Below are positions 1 through 9,250 of a DNA stretch of 64,000 nucleotides, piece after piece. Position 1 is the first letter of the stretch, and each line of letters starts with the position of its first letter. A model generated the notes under the pieces. That model saw only the letters and a program-made list of their open reading frames with translations. It searched no databases and had not been told where the DNA came from. Source of the DNA: PALSA-1353 sp050012375 (GTDB lineage: Bacteria > Planctomycetota > Phycisphaerae > Tepidisphaerales > Tepidisphaeraceae); the NCBI GenBank assembly GCA_050012375.1, contig JBEKHH010000017.1, positions 1 to 64,000 of the forward strand, read 5' to 3'. The position numbers and the translations under genes are program-made.

Positions 1-151
1 AAGCCCAACTGGTCGGTCGGTCATGGATCACGGCCCAAAAATACACTTCGAGAATTCGACCATCGGGGAACTGAACGCCTTTGGGACGGATCCGCTTGCT
101 GTTTTCCTCGTAAACAATCCGATAGACTTCGCTCCACAGTTCGCCTTCCAT
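1..151 (-). CDS. Transposase N-terminus, cut by window edge
   Basis: An open frame runs leftward from ATG at 149-151 off the window edge (50 codons seen). It begins MEGELWSEVYRIVYEEN and contains VYFWAVIHDRPTSW. I recall this as the start of IS4/IS5-like transposases common in planctomycetes, where the aromatic AVxHDRPxSW segment is typical. No terminal inverted repeat could be fixed in 152-350, and the catalytic DDE residues would lie outside the window. Other frames over this stretch give longer ORFs (28-288) but no recognisable protein. The family call comes from memory of the motif only. Confidence 0.5.
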   Translation of the reverse strand, partial: MEGELWSEVYRIVYEENSKRIRPKGVQFPDGRILEVYFWAVIHDRPTSWA

Positions 152-352
152 GGCTCGCTCCTTCCTTGCACATGGAGAGCGAGTTTGAGGCGAACTGCTT
201 TTTGTGACAAGGGCTTACCGCGCAGATCAAAAAAGTTGGGTAATCCGGGGGAGGGGAATAAACTTTTCCCGCCTAAAGTGTTACGCACCCGTTGGCGGCG
301 ATTCGGGTGACCGACGCTGGACGCTGCGCTTCGCGAGCTTTAATCTTGCGGC

Positions 353-1321
353 ATGGCCAAACGCTTCCTGGTCACCGGCGGGGCGGGATTCATCGGCTCG
401 CATCTTGCCGAACTGCTCGTTGCCCGTGGAAATGCCGTGACGATCCTGGACGATCTGTCCACGGGGCGGTTGGAAAACCTGTCGGAACTCCGCGATCGCC
501 CCGGCGTGCAGATCGTGCGGGATTCGGTCGAAAACGAACGCGTCGTCAATATCGCCATGGCTTCCTGCGACGCCGTTTTCCATCTCGCCGCGGCCGTGGG
601 CGTGCAGCTCATCGTCGATCAGCCGGTGCGAACCATTCGTAGCATTATCCACGGAACAGAGGTCGTCCTGGAATCGGCCCAGCGCTATGGCCGGCCGGTG
701 CTGATTACCAGCTCGTCGGAGGTTTACGGCAAAGGCGCCCGCTTGCCGTTCAGTGAAGACGACGACGTGGTTGTCGGTCCGACGCGCTCCAGCCGGTGGT
801 GTTACGCCTACAGCAAGGGGATCGATGAGTTTCTCGGCTTGGCGTATCACAAGCAGGATGGGCTGCCGGTTGTGATCGTGCGGCTATTTAACACCGTGGG
901 ACCCCGGCAGGTCGGGATGTATGGCATGGTATTGCCCCGCTTTGTCGCCGCCGCGCTGAAAAACGAGCCTCTCAAGGTCTATGGCGACGGCAAGCAGACG
1001 CGCTGTTTCTGTCACGTCAGCGACGTGATCGACGCCTTGGCGCTGCTCATGGATAAAGCGGAGGCGGTGGGGCAGGTGTTCAATATCGGCAGCGACGAGG
1101 AGATCACGATCGCGGACCTGGCCCGGCGAGTCATCGCGGTTTGCAAATCCTCCAGTTCGCTCGAGTATGTCAGCTACGACCGCGCCTATGGACAGGGCTT
1201 CGATGACACGCCGCGCAGGGTACCCAAATTGGACAAGATTCGGTCCATGATTGGTTTCCGGCCCCGGTACAATCTCGATCAGATGATTCAATCGGTGAAG
1301 GAATTCTTAAGCGGCCCTTAA
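353..1321 (+). CDS. NAD-dependent nucleotide-sugar epimerase/dehydratase
   Basis: A 322-residue extended short-chain dehydrogenase of the sugar-nucleotide epimerase/dehydratase family. The Rossmann motif GGAGFIGS lies near residue 8-15, SSSEVYG near 121, and the catalytic YxxxK is present in YAYSKG around residue 150. It should act in the cytoplasm on an NDP-sugar, with NAD bound by the N-terminal fold. The substrate cannot be fixed. The nearby ugd makes UDP-glucuronate, so a UDP-glucuronate decarboxylase or epimerase role is attractive, but plain UDP-glucose 4-epimerase activity is possible. ATG at 353 follows a 200-bp stretch without a gene. The next gene starts about 100 bp downstream in the same direction, consistent with an exopolysaccharide or O-antigen cluster. 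Confidence 0.85.
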   Translation: MAKRFLVTGGAGFIGSHLAELLVARGNAVTILDDLSTGRLENLSELRDRPGVQIVRDSVENERVVNIAMASCDAVFHLAAAVGVQLIVDQPVRTIRSIIHGTEVVLESAQRYGRPVLITSSSEVYGKGARLPFSEDDDVVVGPTRSSRWCYAYSKGIDEFLGLAYHKQDGLPVVIVRLFNTVGPRQVGMYGMVLPRFVAAALKNEPLKVYGDGKQTRCFCHVSDVIDALALLMDKAEAVGQVFNIGSDEEITIADLARRVIAVCKSSSSLEYVSYDRAYGQGFDDTPRRVPKLDKIRSMIGFRPRYNLDQMIQSVKEFLSGP

Positions 1322-1421
1322 AGCTGGCGCTGCTTGGGTGGAGTTGTTTTTGCGTGGGTTGCCCATGGATGCGCCAGGGCGATAATGCCCTGCGGAAACT
1401 GCGAGTTCGGAAAGATCAGCA

Positions 1422-2666
1422 ATGTTCACTTCCACGACGGGTAGCACCAGCATGCCGACGCTTGTATGGGACACGGTGCTTGCGCCGCATATCTACGTGT
1501 TTTACGCGGCCTGGCTGGTGGCCTTCATCTTCACCCCGATCATGCGGGCCATCGCCAACTACTACGGCATCATCGACCAGCCCGATCACAGGCGCAAGCT
1601 GCATTCAGCGCCGGTGGCGTATCTGGGCGGCGTGGCGGTTTTCATGGGATGGCTGGCGGGGCTGGCGATGAGTCAGCTCCATATTCCCGAGGCTGAAATC
1701 GGCTCGCCCCACCTCCAGGTGAAGCTGAACATCGTCTTCGGCGCCCTCATCATCGTTGCTCTGGGCCTGTGGGACGACGTGAAGCGAATCCCGCCCCGAA
1801 ATAAAATACTCGGCCAGGTCATCGTCGCGTTTATCCTTCTAAAAGGCGGAGTCGGAACGCACTGCCTGGATCCGGTCTTTGACCCGATTAACATCCGTCT
1901 GCAAAAGATCTTGGGTCCGCAATTCTTGATACCGGAAATGGCGACGGCGATCCTGAGCTGGAGCTTCGTCATCGCCATGGTCGTGGGGTGCTGTAACGCC
2001 ACCAATTTGCTCGACGGCCTGGACGGATTGTGCGGCGGAGTCACCGCCGTTATCGGCGCGGGATTTTTATTCCTGGCCGTGCAGCTCGCCATGCTTGGCT
2101 TGGAGCCGGATTGGGACGCGGTCCGAATCGTCCTGTCCCTGGCATTGCTCGGCGCCATCCTTGGCTTCGTGCCGTACAACTTCAATCCCGCCTCTATTTT
2201 TATGGGCGACGCGGGCAGCATGTTTATCGGTTTCTCATGCGCTACCCTCATCGTGCTTCTGGCTCAGGAGCAACCCAAGTGGCTCCTGGCGGCAATGGTC
2301 ATGTTCGCATTGCCCATCCTGGACACGGCATTGGCGTTTGCACGTCGATGGGTCAATCGCCGGCCCCTCTTTGGCGCCGACAGGCACCATTTCCATCACC
2401 AACTTGTGGAAAGAGGATTTTCCATTCGCCAAACGGTCCTGGTCCTCTACGCGCTGGCATTCGGTTTTTGTCTGTTGGGGATGATGATCGCGTACATGCG
2501 GGCGCGCTACGCCGCGGCGTTTTATTTAGTCATCTTTGGATCCATTATGGTGGCGGCGTACAAGATGGGGCTGGTGCACGAAAAGCGGCCAGATGCCGGC
2601 CCCGACGACGCAGAATTTTTCGACCAAACCCCGCCGCAGGCGTCGGAGCCATCCGACGAGGTTTGA
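1422..2666 (+). CDS. Undecaprenyl-phosphate sugar-1-phosphate transferase (WecA/TagO-like)
   Basis: A polytopic membrane protein of 414 residues in the MraY/WecA family, which moves a sugar-1-phosphate (usually GlcNAc-1-P) from a UDP-sugar to undecaprenyl phosphate and so primes glycan assembly. Family motifs appear in order: GLWDDVKR, NATNLLDGLDGLCGG, FMGDAGSMFIG and the late HHFHHQL, which marks the WecA/TagO branch rather than MraY. About ten or eleven hydrophobic segments are visible. An alternative start at 1452 (MPTLVWD) would remove ten polar residues. The polar C-terminus is probably cytoplasmic. It lies between an epimerase and ugd, supporting a cell-surface polysaccharide locus. Confidence 0.88.
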   Translation: MFTSTTGSTSMPTLVWDTVLAPHIYVFYAAWLVAFIFTPIMRAIANYYGIIDQPDHRRKLHSAPVAYLGGVAVFMGWLAGLAMSQLHIPEAEIGSPHLQVKLNIVFGALIIVALGLWDDVKRIPPRNKILGQVIVAFILLKGGVGTHCLDPVFDPINIRLQKILGPQFLIPEMATAILSWSFVIAMVVGCCNATNLLDGLDGLCGGVTAVIGAGFLFLAVQLAMLGLEPDWDAVRIVLSLALLGAILGFVPYNFNPASIFMGDAGSMFIGFSCATLIVLLAQEQPKWLLAAMVMFALPILDTALAFARRWVNRRPLFGADRHHFHHQLVERGFSIRQTVLVLYALAFGFCLLGMMIAYMRARYAAAFYLVIFGSIMVAAYKMGLVHEKRPDAGPDDAEFFDQTPPQASEPSDEV

Positions 2667-2848
2667 GCGCTCGTCGTCCCATAACCCGCTGATTCTGCGG
2701 CATTTACCGTCCGAGGTGCGCGAAAAATTCGCCGCCGAATCCGGCAAGATGCATCCGCATCTGTCCGATTTGATGTTACATTGGAACGCGAATCGTATCA
2801 TGGTATATCGGTAAGCGACTCCTCAGCCGTTTCGTGAGGTGAAGATCA

Positions 2849-4201
2849 ATGGATGCAACAATTATTGGATGTGGATATGTCGGCTTGGTCACCGGGACCT
2901 GTCTTGCCAGCATTGGTCACATGGTCCGCGGCGTGGAAAAGGATGCCAAGAAGCTGAAAACTCTTCTCGATGGGCTTTGCCCCATCTTCGAGCCGGGCTT
3001 GCACGAACTGATGCAGGAACATTACGCCTCGGGTCAACTGCAATTCACGGATAATGTGAAGACCGCCGTGAAAGATGCGGAGGTGGTTTTCCTCTGCGTC
3101 GGCACGCCATCCAAACCGGATGGAACCGTGGAGATGGGTGATCTCGAAGCGGCCGGCAAGGAAGTGTGCGATGCGCTGGCGGAATCCAACAACGACTACC
3201 TGGTAACCATTGTCGTCAAATCGACCGTCCCGGTCGGCACGAATCGCAGGCTCTACAGTTTTCTCAAGGAGCAGACGCGCGCACACGTGCAGGTGGTGAG
3301 CAATCCCGAATTCCTGCGCGAGGGCAGCGCGGTGAAAGACTGTCTCGAGCCCGATCGCATCGTCGTCGGCGGCGAGTCGCCGGAGGCCTTCCGCATCATG
3401 CGGCGGTTGTACGACCCGCTCGTCAAACGCGAAGAGAATTTCATGACGATGAACTGGGAATCGGCGGAGTTGACCAAATACTCCGCCAACGCGATGCTCG
3501 CCGCCAGAATCTCGTTCATGAACGAGATGACCATCCTGTGCGAAGCTTACGGCGCGGATATCGAGGACGTGCGCAAGGGCATCGGCTCCGACACCCGAAT
3601 CGGCCCGGCGTTTTTGCGGGCGGGCTGCGGCTTCGGCGGAAGCTGCTTCCCCAAGGACGTGGCTGCCCTCGAGCATATCTCCCGTGCCATCGGTCACGAA
3701 AACCTCTTTGTGAACACGATTCAAGCGATCAACAAAAACCAGAAACGGCGTTTTGTCGAAAAGATGGAGCAGAAGCTCGGCCGTCCGCTCGCCGGGGCGA
3801 AAATCGCCGTCTGGGGCCTGGCATTCAAAGCGGACACCGACGACATTCGCGAATCCCCGGCCCTGGATGTGATCCGCCATCTCCTGGACAAGGGTGCCCA
3901 GGTCAAGGCGACCGACCCCAAGGCCATGGAGAACATGAAGCAGATCTTCAAGGACGAGGTGGAATGGAGCCAGGACCCCGTCTCCTGTGCCGCCGGCGCC
4001 GATGCCGTGGCCCTGCTGACCGATTGGCCGCAATACACCACGCTGCCGTTCCGGAAGATCGCGGCGACGATGAGCACTCCGATTATCTTCGACGGCCGCA
4101 ATTGCCTGCATCGCGAGGTGATGCGCGAGACGGGATTCCAGTATTACCCCATCGGCCGCCCGGCCGTGGAGAATACCTTGCGGTTGAAACACCGGGTGTA
4201 A
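2849..4201 (+). CDS. ugd: UDP-glucose 6-dehydrogenase
   Basis: A 450-residue enzyme that oxidises UDP-glucose twice with NAD to UDP-glucuronate. The NAD-binding start GCGYVGLVTGTCLA is at residues 7-20. The active-site cysteine sits in the signature GFGGSCFPKD near residue 265, and NPEFLREGSA is also typical. Length matches bacterial UDP-glucose/GDP-mannose dehydrogenases. ATG at 2849 is preceded by a gaggtg Shine-Dalgarno-like stretch 8-13 bases upstream. Together with the epimerase and the WecA-like transferase it points to an acidic extracellular polysaccharide. The gene has its own 180-bp upstream gap, so it may be transcribed separately. Confidence 0.95.
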   Translation: MDATIIGCGYVGLVTGTCLASIGHMVRGVEKDAKKLKTLLDGLCPIFEPGLHELMQEHYASGQLQFTDNVKTAVKDAEVVFLCVGTPSKPDGTVEMGDLEAAGKEVCDALAESNNDYLVTIVVKSTVPVGTNRRLYSFLKEQTRAHVQVVSNPEFLREGSAVKDCLEPDRIVVGGESPEAFRIMRRLYDPLVKREENFMTMNWESAELTKYSANAMLAARISFMNEMTILCEAYGADIEDVRKGIGSDTRIGPAFLRAGCGFGGSCFPKDVAALEHISRAIGHENLFVNTIQAINKNQKRRFVEKMEQKLGRPLAGAKIAVWGLAFKADTDDIRESPALDVIRHLLDKGAQVKATDPKAMENMKQIFKDEVEWSQDPVSCAAGADAVALLTDWPQYTTLPFRKIAATMSTPIIFDGRNCLHREVMRETGFQYYPIGRPAVENTLRLKHRV

Positions 4202-4220
4202 AGTAGCGTTCGATGCCCGC

Positions 4221-4769
4221 TCAGGGTTGCGTTGTCGGCGCCGCGCGCGTGAACACGGCCGCCTCGCCATCGTACATCTTCTCGTTGTCCAAGTTGGCTT
4301 CGATCACTTTTTCCAGCGCCTCCGATGAACTGACGTCCTTGTCCTTGAAGAAATCATCCTTCAGGTTCCGTATCGAAAGCTTCGCATGATCCGGCGATAA
4401 CGACACGCGCATGACCATGAATTTGTCGTCGATGGAGCCGTCGTCCTTCAGCCCGCGCAAGTTGGCAAAGGTCACCCCGTTCACGTCGGCCGTGTATCCA
4501 ACCATCCGCAGCGGTTCCTTGGCGTTCCGCGGTTCCTTGCCGTCTTGCCCGCTCTCGGAGTATTCCACAAAGTATTGTTTGTCGTCCAGGTTGAGAATGA
4601 CGACGGAATCCGTTTTGTCCTTATCCGGCATCGTAAAATCGCCGACGAACGCGCGATCGACCGTGGCGCTGGCCGCGGAGCCAAAAGGGGTTTTTGTCTC
4701 GTAACAGCCTAAACCAAGCGTCAGGAGAAGCAGCGAGGCGGCAAGGGCGGCGGTCCGGCGGGGGAACAT
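4221..4769 (-). CDS. Hypothetical lipoprotein
   Basis: A small secreted lipoprotein of about 182 residues that I do not recognise. The N-terminus is a lipoprotein signal: MFPRRTAALAASLLLL then LTLGLGC, whose cysteine would be lipidated. The start was set at 4769, not 4781, because GGAGG lies five bases before it and the upstream ATG is part of that ribosome-binding site. The mature part has alternating hydrophobic segments (VILNLDDKQYFVEYSESGQ) suggesting a beta-rich periplasmic or outer-membrane domain, followed by a lysine/aspartate-rich region. It converges on ugd with 19 bases between stop codons. No function is assigned. Confidence 0.7.
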   Translation of the reverse strand: MFPRRTAALAASLLLLTLGLGCYETKTPFGSAASATVDRAFVGDFTMPDKDKTDSVVILNLDDKQYFVEYSESGQDGKEPRNAKEPLRMVGYTADVNGVTFANLRGLKDDGSIDDKFMVMRVSLSPDHAKLSIRNLKDDFFKDKDVSSSEALEKVIEANLDNEKMYDGEAAVFTRAAPTTQP

Positions 4770-4910
4770 GGCTACCTCCATGTAAATAAGTCCGCGGTGG
4801 ATTCTACATCTCTTTGCCGACCGCTGGCAACAAGCCGCGCAGGACCGAATGGAGAATCGATCCGAAATCGCTAAAATCCGCGGCGGTCATTGAATTGAAA
4901 GGCAACAGAC

Positions 4911-6152
4911 ATGAGTTTGGCGCAAAGCGACCCCCCAATCGCCGAATTGATCCGCCTCGAGCGGCAGCGGCAGGAATCCACGCTTGAGTTGATCGCCAGC
5001 GAGAACCACGTTTCGCCCGCGGTGTTGGAAGCCGCCGGCACCGTGCTGACCAACAAATACGCCGAGGGATATCCCGGCGCGCGCTACTACGGCGGATGCG
5101 GTTTCTATGACAAAATCGAAACCCTCGCGATTGAGCGGGCCAGGCAATTGTTCGGCTGCGCCTTCGCCAACGTCCAGCCCCACAGCGGCGCCAACGCCAA
5201 CCTCGCCGCCTTCATGGCCATCATGCAGCCGGGAGATCGCTATATCTCGCTCAACCTGGCCAGCGGCGGACATCTCAGCCATGGGATGAAGCTCAATGCC
5301 TCGGCGATCTTTTACAAGCCGGACCACTATGAGCTTGACCCCAAGACCGAGCAGATCGATTTCAACAACGTCCGCGCCAAGGCCAGGGAACTGAAGCCGA
5401 AGATGATTCTTTGCGGATACAGCGCCTACGCGCGGACGATCGATTTCGCTAGATTCCGCGAGATCGCCGACGAGGTGGGGGCGATGCTTTTGGCGGACAT
5501 CGCCCACATCGCCGGGCTGGTAGCGACCGGCACGCATCCCTCGCCATTTCCCCACGCGCATATCGTGACGACCACAACGCACAAAACCCTGCGCGGCCCC
5601 CGCGGCGGATTGATCCTGACCAATGACCCCGAACTGGCCAAGGCGATCAATCGCAGCGTTTTTCCCGGCAGCCAGGGCGGGCCGCTCATGCACATCATCG
5701 CCGCCAAGGCCGTCGCCTTCGGCGAAGCCCTGCGCCCGGAGTTCAAAACCTATTGCGGCCAGATCATCAAGAATGCCAAGGCGCTGGCCGCGGCCCTGCA
5801 ACAGCGCGGATATCGACTGGTCAGCGGCGGAACCGACAATCATCTGATGCTGATCGATCTGCGGGCGCGAAACGAAGCCCTCACCGGCGCCGATGCCGAG
5901 AAGGCCCTGGAAGCCGCCGGCATCATCACCAACAAAAATGGAGTTCCCAACGACCCGCGTCCTCCAAAAGTCACCAGCGGCCTGCGCCTGGGCACGCCCG
6001 CGGTGACGACGCGCGGATTGAAGGAGCCGGAAATGGCCAAGGTCGCCGATTTTCTGGACGCCGCCCTGGTCGGCAAATCCGATCCGGCGGCGTTGGAAAA
6101 GATTCGGAAGCAGGTCGCCGAGTTCTGTAAGATGTTCCCGATGCCGCATTAG
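4911..6152 (+). CDS. glyA: Serine hydroxymethyltransferase
   Basis: A 413-residue PLP enzyme interconverting serine plus tetrahydrofolate with glycine plus methylene-tetrahydrofolate, the main source of one-carbon units. The PLP-lysine is K225 in TTTHKTLRGPRGG. LELIASENHVS and NVQPHSGANAN are also family signatures, and length is typical. The stop codon lies 33 bases before the antitoxin ATG of a toxin-antitoxin pair. No glycine riboswitch could be recognised in the 130 bases upstream. Confidence 0.96.
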   Translation: MSLAQSDPPIAELIRLERQRQESTLELIASENHVSPAVLEAAGTVLTNKYAEGYPGARYYGGCGFYDKIETLAIERARQLFGCAFANVQPHSGANANLAAFMAIMQPGDRYISLNLASGGHLSHGMKLNASAIFYKPDHYELDPKTEQIDFNNVRAKARELKPKMILCGYSAYARTIDFARFREIADEVGAMLLADIAHIAGLVATGTHPSPFPHAHIVTTTTHKTLRGPRGGLILTNDPELAKAINRSVFPGSQGGPLMHIIAAKAVAFGEALRPEFKTYCGQIIKNAKALAAALQQRGYRLVSGGTDNHLMLIDLRARNEALTGADAEKALEAAGIITNKNGVPNDPRPPKVTSGLRLGTPAVTTRGLKEPEMAKVADFLDAALVGKSDPAALEKIRKQVAEFCKMFPMPH

Positions 6153-6185
6153 GAATTCGTGGTACAATGCCCAGCGAGGATTCCC

Positions 6186-6446
6186 ATGACGATCAAGCTA
6201 TCGAAGGCAAATGAGCGATATATTCGGGAAAAGCTGGCGAGCGGCAGATATTCCTCGACGGACGAAGTAATCGCCCATGCATTGGCGGTTTTTCGCAAAG
6301 TCGAGCGCATTCTGCCAGCCGCCCAGGAAGACCTTCGGCGAGAAATCGACATAGGACTCCGTGACATCGAGCAAGGACGACTGATCGACTGGGACGCGGA
6401 ATCACTAAAGCGCGAACTGCTGCAGAAGACAAGAAAGGTTTCATGA
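6186..6446 (+). CDS. ParD-like antitoxin
   Basis: An 86-residue protein starting MTIKLSKANERYIREKLASG, the ribbon-helix-helix beginning typical of ParD/CopG antitoxins, followed by SSTDEVIAHAL and a charged C-terminal tail (EIDIGLRDIEQGR) that would wrap the toxin. The start at 6186 is preferred over the ORF's 6159 because GAGG precedes it and the extra residues do not fit the fold. Its stop overlaps the toxin start as ATGA (6443-6446), so the pair is translationally coupled. ParD proteins usually repress their own promoter. The pair sits between housekeeping genes glyA and proS. Confidence 0.85.
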   Translation: MTIKLSKANERYIREKLASGRYSSTDEVIAHALAVFRKVERILPAAQEDLRREIDIGLRDIEQGRLIDWDAESLKRELLQKTRKVS

Positions 6447-6763
6447 GCCGCGCGGAAGCGCGAGTCCTCCGCCGGGTTCGCACGACAGTCCACGCCGACG
6501 CTGACATTCGAAGTATTGCCCAATGGATCGCCCGTGATAGCGCCCACGCGGCAGCGAAGTGGATTGACGACCTCGAGCGTGAATTTTCGAAGATCGCTCA
6601 AACACCCGGCATCGGAACCGACCGAAATGATCTGCGTCCACAATTGCGCAGCGTGGCGTTCGGAAATTACCTCATATTCTTCAAATCCATGCATAACGGC
6701 GTGATCGTCGTGCGAGTCATTCACGGAGCGCGCGATTACGCCGCGATCTTTAGGAGAAGATAG
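6443..6763 (+). CDS. ParE/RelE-superfamily toxin
   Basis: A 106-residue toxin of the RelE/ParE superfamily. Visible family features are DIRSIAQWIARDS, the helix AAAKWIDDLEREFSKIAQTPGIG, and the C-terminal strands FGNYLIFF and VVRVIHGARDYAAIF. The ParE branch poisons DNA gyrase and the RelE branch cleaves mRNA; pairing with a ParD-like antitoxin favours ParE. The N-terminal residues MSRAEARVLRRVRTT are longer than usual, but the ATGA overlap supports this start. Confidence 0.85.
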   Translation: MSRAEARVLRRVRTTVHADADIRSIAQWIARDSAHAAAKWIDDLEREFSKIAQTPGIGTDRNDLRPQLRSVAFGNYLIFFKSMHNGVIVVRVIHGARDYAAIFRRR

Positions 6764-6905
6764 CTTTCCATATCTTCCCGGGAATCAAAACGTGAACCCA
6801 AGAGCCGCGCATTCGCTAAAGCCTTCGGGCCACCGTCGCACGCTTCCGGCGCTTCGGTTTCTTCCATCTCGAAATCTCCGAGCCGCATAGTACGATACCC
6901 GTCCC

Positions 6906-8441
6906 ATGGCCAAAAACATCAAAGCCCGCAGTGCAGATTACTCCCAGTGGTATCTCGACGTGATCAAGGCCGCTCAACTGGCGGATTACGCGCCGGTCAA
7001 GGGATGCATGGTCATCCGCCCCGAGGGCTACGCCATCTGGGAGGCGATTCAGCGCGATCTGGATCGCCGATTCAAGGAGACCGGGCACGTCAACGCGTAC
7101 TTCCCCCTGCTGATTCCGCAGAGCTTTCTCGCCAAGGAGGCCGAGCACGTCGAAGGATTCGCCATGGAATGCGCCGTCGTGACCCATTCCAAGCTGGAGA
7201 AAGGCGAGAAGGGTTTGCAGCCCGGCGGCAAGTTGGAGGAGCCGCTGATTATCCGGCCGACCAGCGAAACGATGATCGGCTACATGTACTCGCAATGGGT
7301 GCAGAGCTACCGCGATTTGCCGCTGCTCATCAATCAATGGTGCAACGTGATGCGATGGGAATTGCGCACGCGGCTGTTTTTGCGGACGGCGGAATTCCTC
7401 TGGCAGGAAGGCCACACCGCGCACGAGACCGAACGGGAAGCGCGGGAAGAAACCTTGCGCATGCTGGATGTCTACGCCCATTTCGCCGAAGAATTCCTGG
7501 CGATTCCCGTCATCAAGGGCCGAAAGACCGATGCCGAAAAATTCCCCGGCGCCGACGCCACCTACGCCATCGAAGCCCTGATGCAGGACGGCAAGGCCCT
7601 GCAGTGCGGCACCAGCCATTTCATGGCCCAGAACTTTGCCAGGGCGTTTGACATCAAATTCCTCGGCCGCGACCAGAAGACCGAATTTGCCTATACCACC
7701 AGTTGGGGCGTGAGCACGCGGTTGATTGGGGCGATGATCATGGCCCATAGTGACGACGAGGGATTGGTCCTCCCGCCCGCCGCCGCGCCGACCGTTGTCG
7801 CCATCGTGCCGATTTTCAAGACCGACGACGAACGGATAGCGGTCGCCGATTTCGCGGACAAGGTTGTCGCCGCCCTGGCCGGAGCGGAGGAAGTTTCCGC
7901 CGCGGCGAGCAGGCCGTCGCCCGATGGGATCAGGAGCTGTTTTTTCGACAAGTCCACGGGCCAGAAGATCGTGGTGGATTGGCGCGACGCCCGGCCCGGG
8001 GACAAGCAATATCACTGGGAGCAGCGCGGCGTGCCGCTGCGCATCGAAATCGGCCCGCGCGACGTGGCCGCCGGAACGGTTGTCCTCAAGCGACGCCTCG
8101 ATCGGGAGAAATTATCCGTGCCCATCGCGGAGATGTCCGGGCCTTGGCTCCGGCAAAAAATGGATCAAATTCAGGCGGCCATGTTCCAAAAGGCCAGGGA
8201 ATTCCGCGACCAGAACACGCGAGAGGCCGGCAGTTTTGACGAGATGAAAAAAATTCTCGCCGAGCGGGGGGGATTCGTGCGAGCCTGGTTCAAGCCCGAT
8301 CGCGCCAATGAAGCCAGGATCAAGGAGCAAACCAAGGCGACGGTTCGCTGCATTCTCAGCGAAGACCCCAGCCAAGTTGGCAAGTGCATCTACAGCGGCG
8401 AGCCGACGGGTTCGCTGGTGCTGTTTGCGCAGGCGTATTGA
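6906..8441 (+). CDS. proS: Prolyl-tRNA synthetase (archaeal/eukaryote-like ProS)
   Basis: A 511-residue class II synthetase that charges tRNA-Pro. It is the shorter form without the inserted editing domain. The N-terminus ARSADYSQWYLDVIKAAQLADYAPVKG is shared with archaeal and type-3 bacterial ProS. RPTSETMI and the Arg-rich RWELRTRLFLRTAEFLWQEGHTAH are class II motifs 2/3 surroundings. The C-terminal part has the anticodon-binding domain and a late CILSE...CIYSGEP segment with two cysteines, matching the zinc-binding-like C-terminus of this type. The ATG at 6906 has no clear Shine-Dalgarno site. Confidence 0.95.
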   Translation: MAKNIKARSADYSQWYLDVIKAAQLADYAPVKGCMVIRPEGYAIWEAIQRDLDRRFKETGHVNAYFPLLIPQSFLAKEAEHVEGFAMECAVVTHSKLEKGEKGLQPGGKLEEPLIIRPTSETMIGYMYSQWVQSYRDLPLLINQWCNVMRWELRTRLFLRTAEFLWQEGHTAHETEREAREETLRMLDVYAHFAEEFLAIPVIKGRKTDAEKFPGADATYAIEALMQDGKALQCGTSHFMAQNFARAFDIKFLGRDQKTEFAYTTSWGVSTRLIGAMIMAHSDDEGLVLPPAAAPTVVAIVPIFKTDDERIAVADFADKVVAALAGAEEVSAAASRPSPDGIRSCFFDKSTGQKIVVDWRDARPGDKQYHWEQRGVPLRIEIGPRDVAAGTVVLKRRLDREKLSVPIAEMSGPWLRQKMDQIQAAMFQKAREFRDQNTREAGSFDEMKKILAERGGFVRAWFKPDRANEARIKEQTKATVRCILSEDPSQVGKCIYSGEPTGSLVLFAQAY

Positions 8442-8608
8442 ACCACGGGCGAACTACTGCGACGGCTGCCGGCGCGAACGCGGACAATGAGGGTCATTTC
8501 ACCAGGGCAATCACGTTGATTCGCTTATCTCCCTCATCCCGGTACTCCGGAGATATTTTTCACGATCATCGTAATCCCATGGTTCATCACGCTTTTCAAT
8601 CCAATGTT

Positions 8609-8715
8609 TAACCGCGGAGCACGCGGAGATCGCTGAGAAGAACTGAGAACAAATTCGCTTTTGCGCTTCATCTCCGCGTCTGTCTCCGCGACCTCAGCGC
8701 ACTCTGCGGTTCAAT
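8609..8715. repeat. Imperfect inverted repeat of gcggag units
   Basis: The left arm starts aaccgcggagcacgcggaga at 8609, and the right arm (about 8670-8715) is its imperfect reverse complement, ending actctgcggtt. Both arms contain repeated gcggag/gctgag units. The region 8442-8808 otherwise holds no supportable gene. The hairpin lies between the end of proS and the end of a minus-strand gene, so it may act as a shared 3' structure. Confidence 0.5.
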
Positions 8716-8808
8716 TGTCCTTTGGAATTAAGGAGCTTGCGCGATTGGTGAAAGAAGTTGCGGATCGCCGGGGAAGGGGATCAAAGAATCGACACGCGAT
8801 TGCCCCGG

Positions 8809-9111
8809 TCATTTCACTTCGATGAACGTCTCGACGCTGCGGAGATCGCGAATGTTCTGCGGCGTGGTTGTCATCGTGGCCGATGCGCCTTTTTCCAACC
8901 CCGGATGAACCTTATTGGGCCGCTTGGTCCAGATGCAGCCGCCGCGGCGTTTGGGAAGTTCCTTGAAGTTCCGGCTTCGCTCGGCGATCGGACCGCTGAT
9001 GGTCTTGTCGCGCATGAACAGACGTTCCAGCGTTTTCCTCGCCGATTCGCGGGTGATGGTTTTGCTGATGGTGACGCGCACCGATTTGCCGGGTTCAAGA
9101 GTCAAAGGCAT
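8809..9111 (-). CDS. Conserved-looking hypothetical protein
   Basis: A 100-residue basic protein beginning MPLTLEPGKSVRVTISK. The centre is rich in Arg/Lys (RSRNFKELPKRRGGCIW, TKRPNKVHP), and the C-terminus reads TTTPQNIRDLRSVETFIEVK. Composition and codon pattern look coding, and I have an impression of similar proteins in other planctomycetes, but no family name can be given. The opposite-strand ORF at 8758-9114 is taken as its shadow. Basic charge suggests nucleic-acid binding, which is only inference. Neighbours are non-coding repeats on both sides. Confidence 0.55.
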   Translation of the reverse strand: MPLTLEPGKSVRVTISKTITRESARKTLERLFMRDKTISGPIAERSRNFKELPKRRGGCIWTKRPNKVHPGLEKGASATMTTTPQNIRDLRSVETFIEVK

Positions 9112-9250
9112 TGAAGATAACTCCCATCAATGAAAGTGCGAGAATATAGCAGGTTTCCGCGTTGCGGCAAGGAGCAAGAAGACGGGTCATTTGTGAAGTG
9201 TGCGTGACGCCATCGGCGGGAATGAGCGCAAATCAATCAAGAAGAGGCAA

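Noticed and set aside
4782..4910. Possible glycine riboswitch before glyA
   Set aside because: No recognisable conserved core or tandem aptamer pattern in the 130 bases.
6791..6890. Short frame MNPRAAHSLKPSG... just upstream of proS as a possible proline leader peptide
   Set aside because: Its four prolines are scattered and no terminator hairpin or T-run lies between it and proS.
8758..9114. Plus-strand ORF of 118 residues
   Set aside because: Antisense shadow of the minus-strand gene at 8809-9111, whose protein looks more natural.
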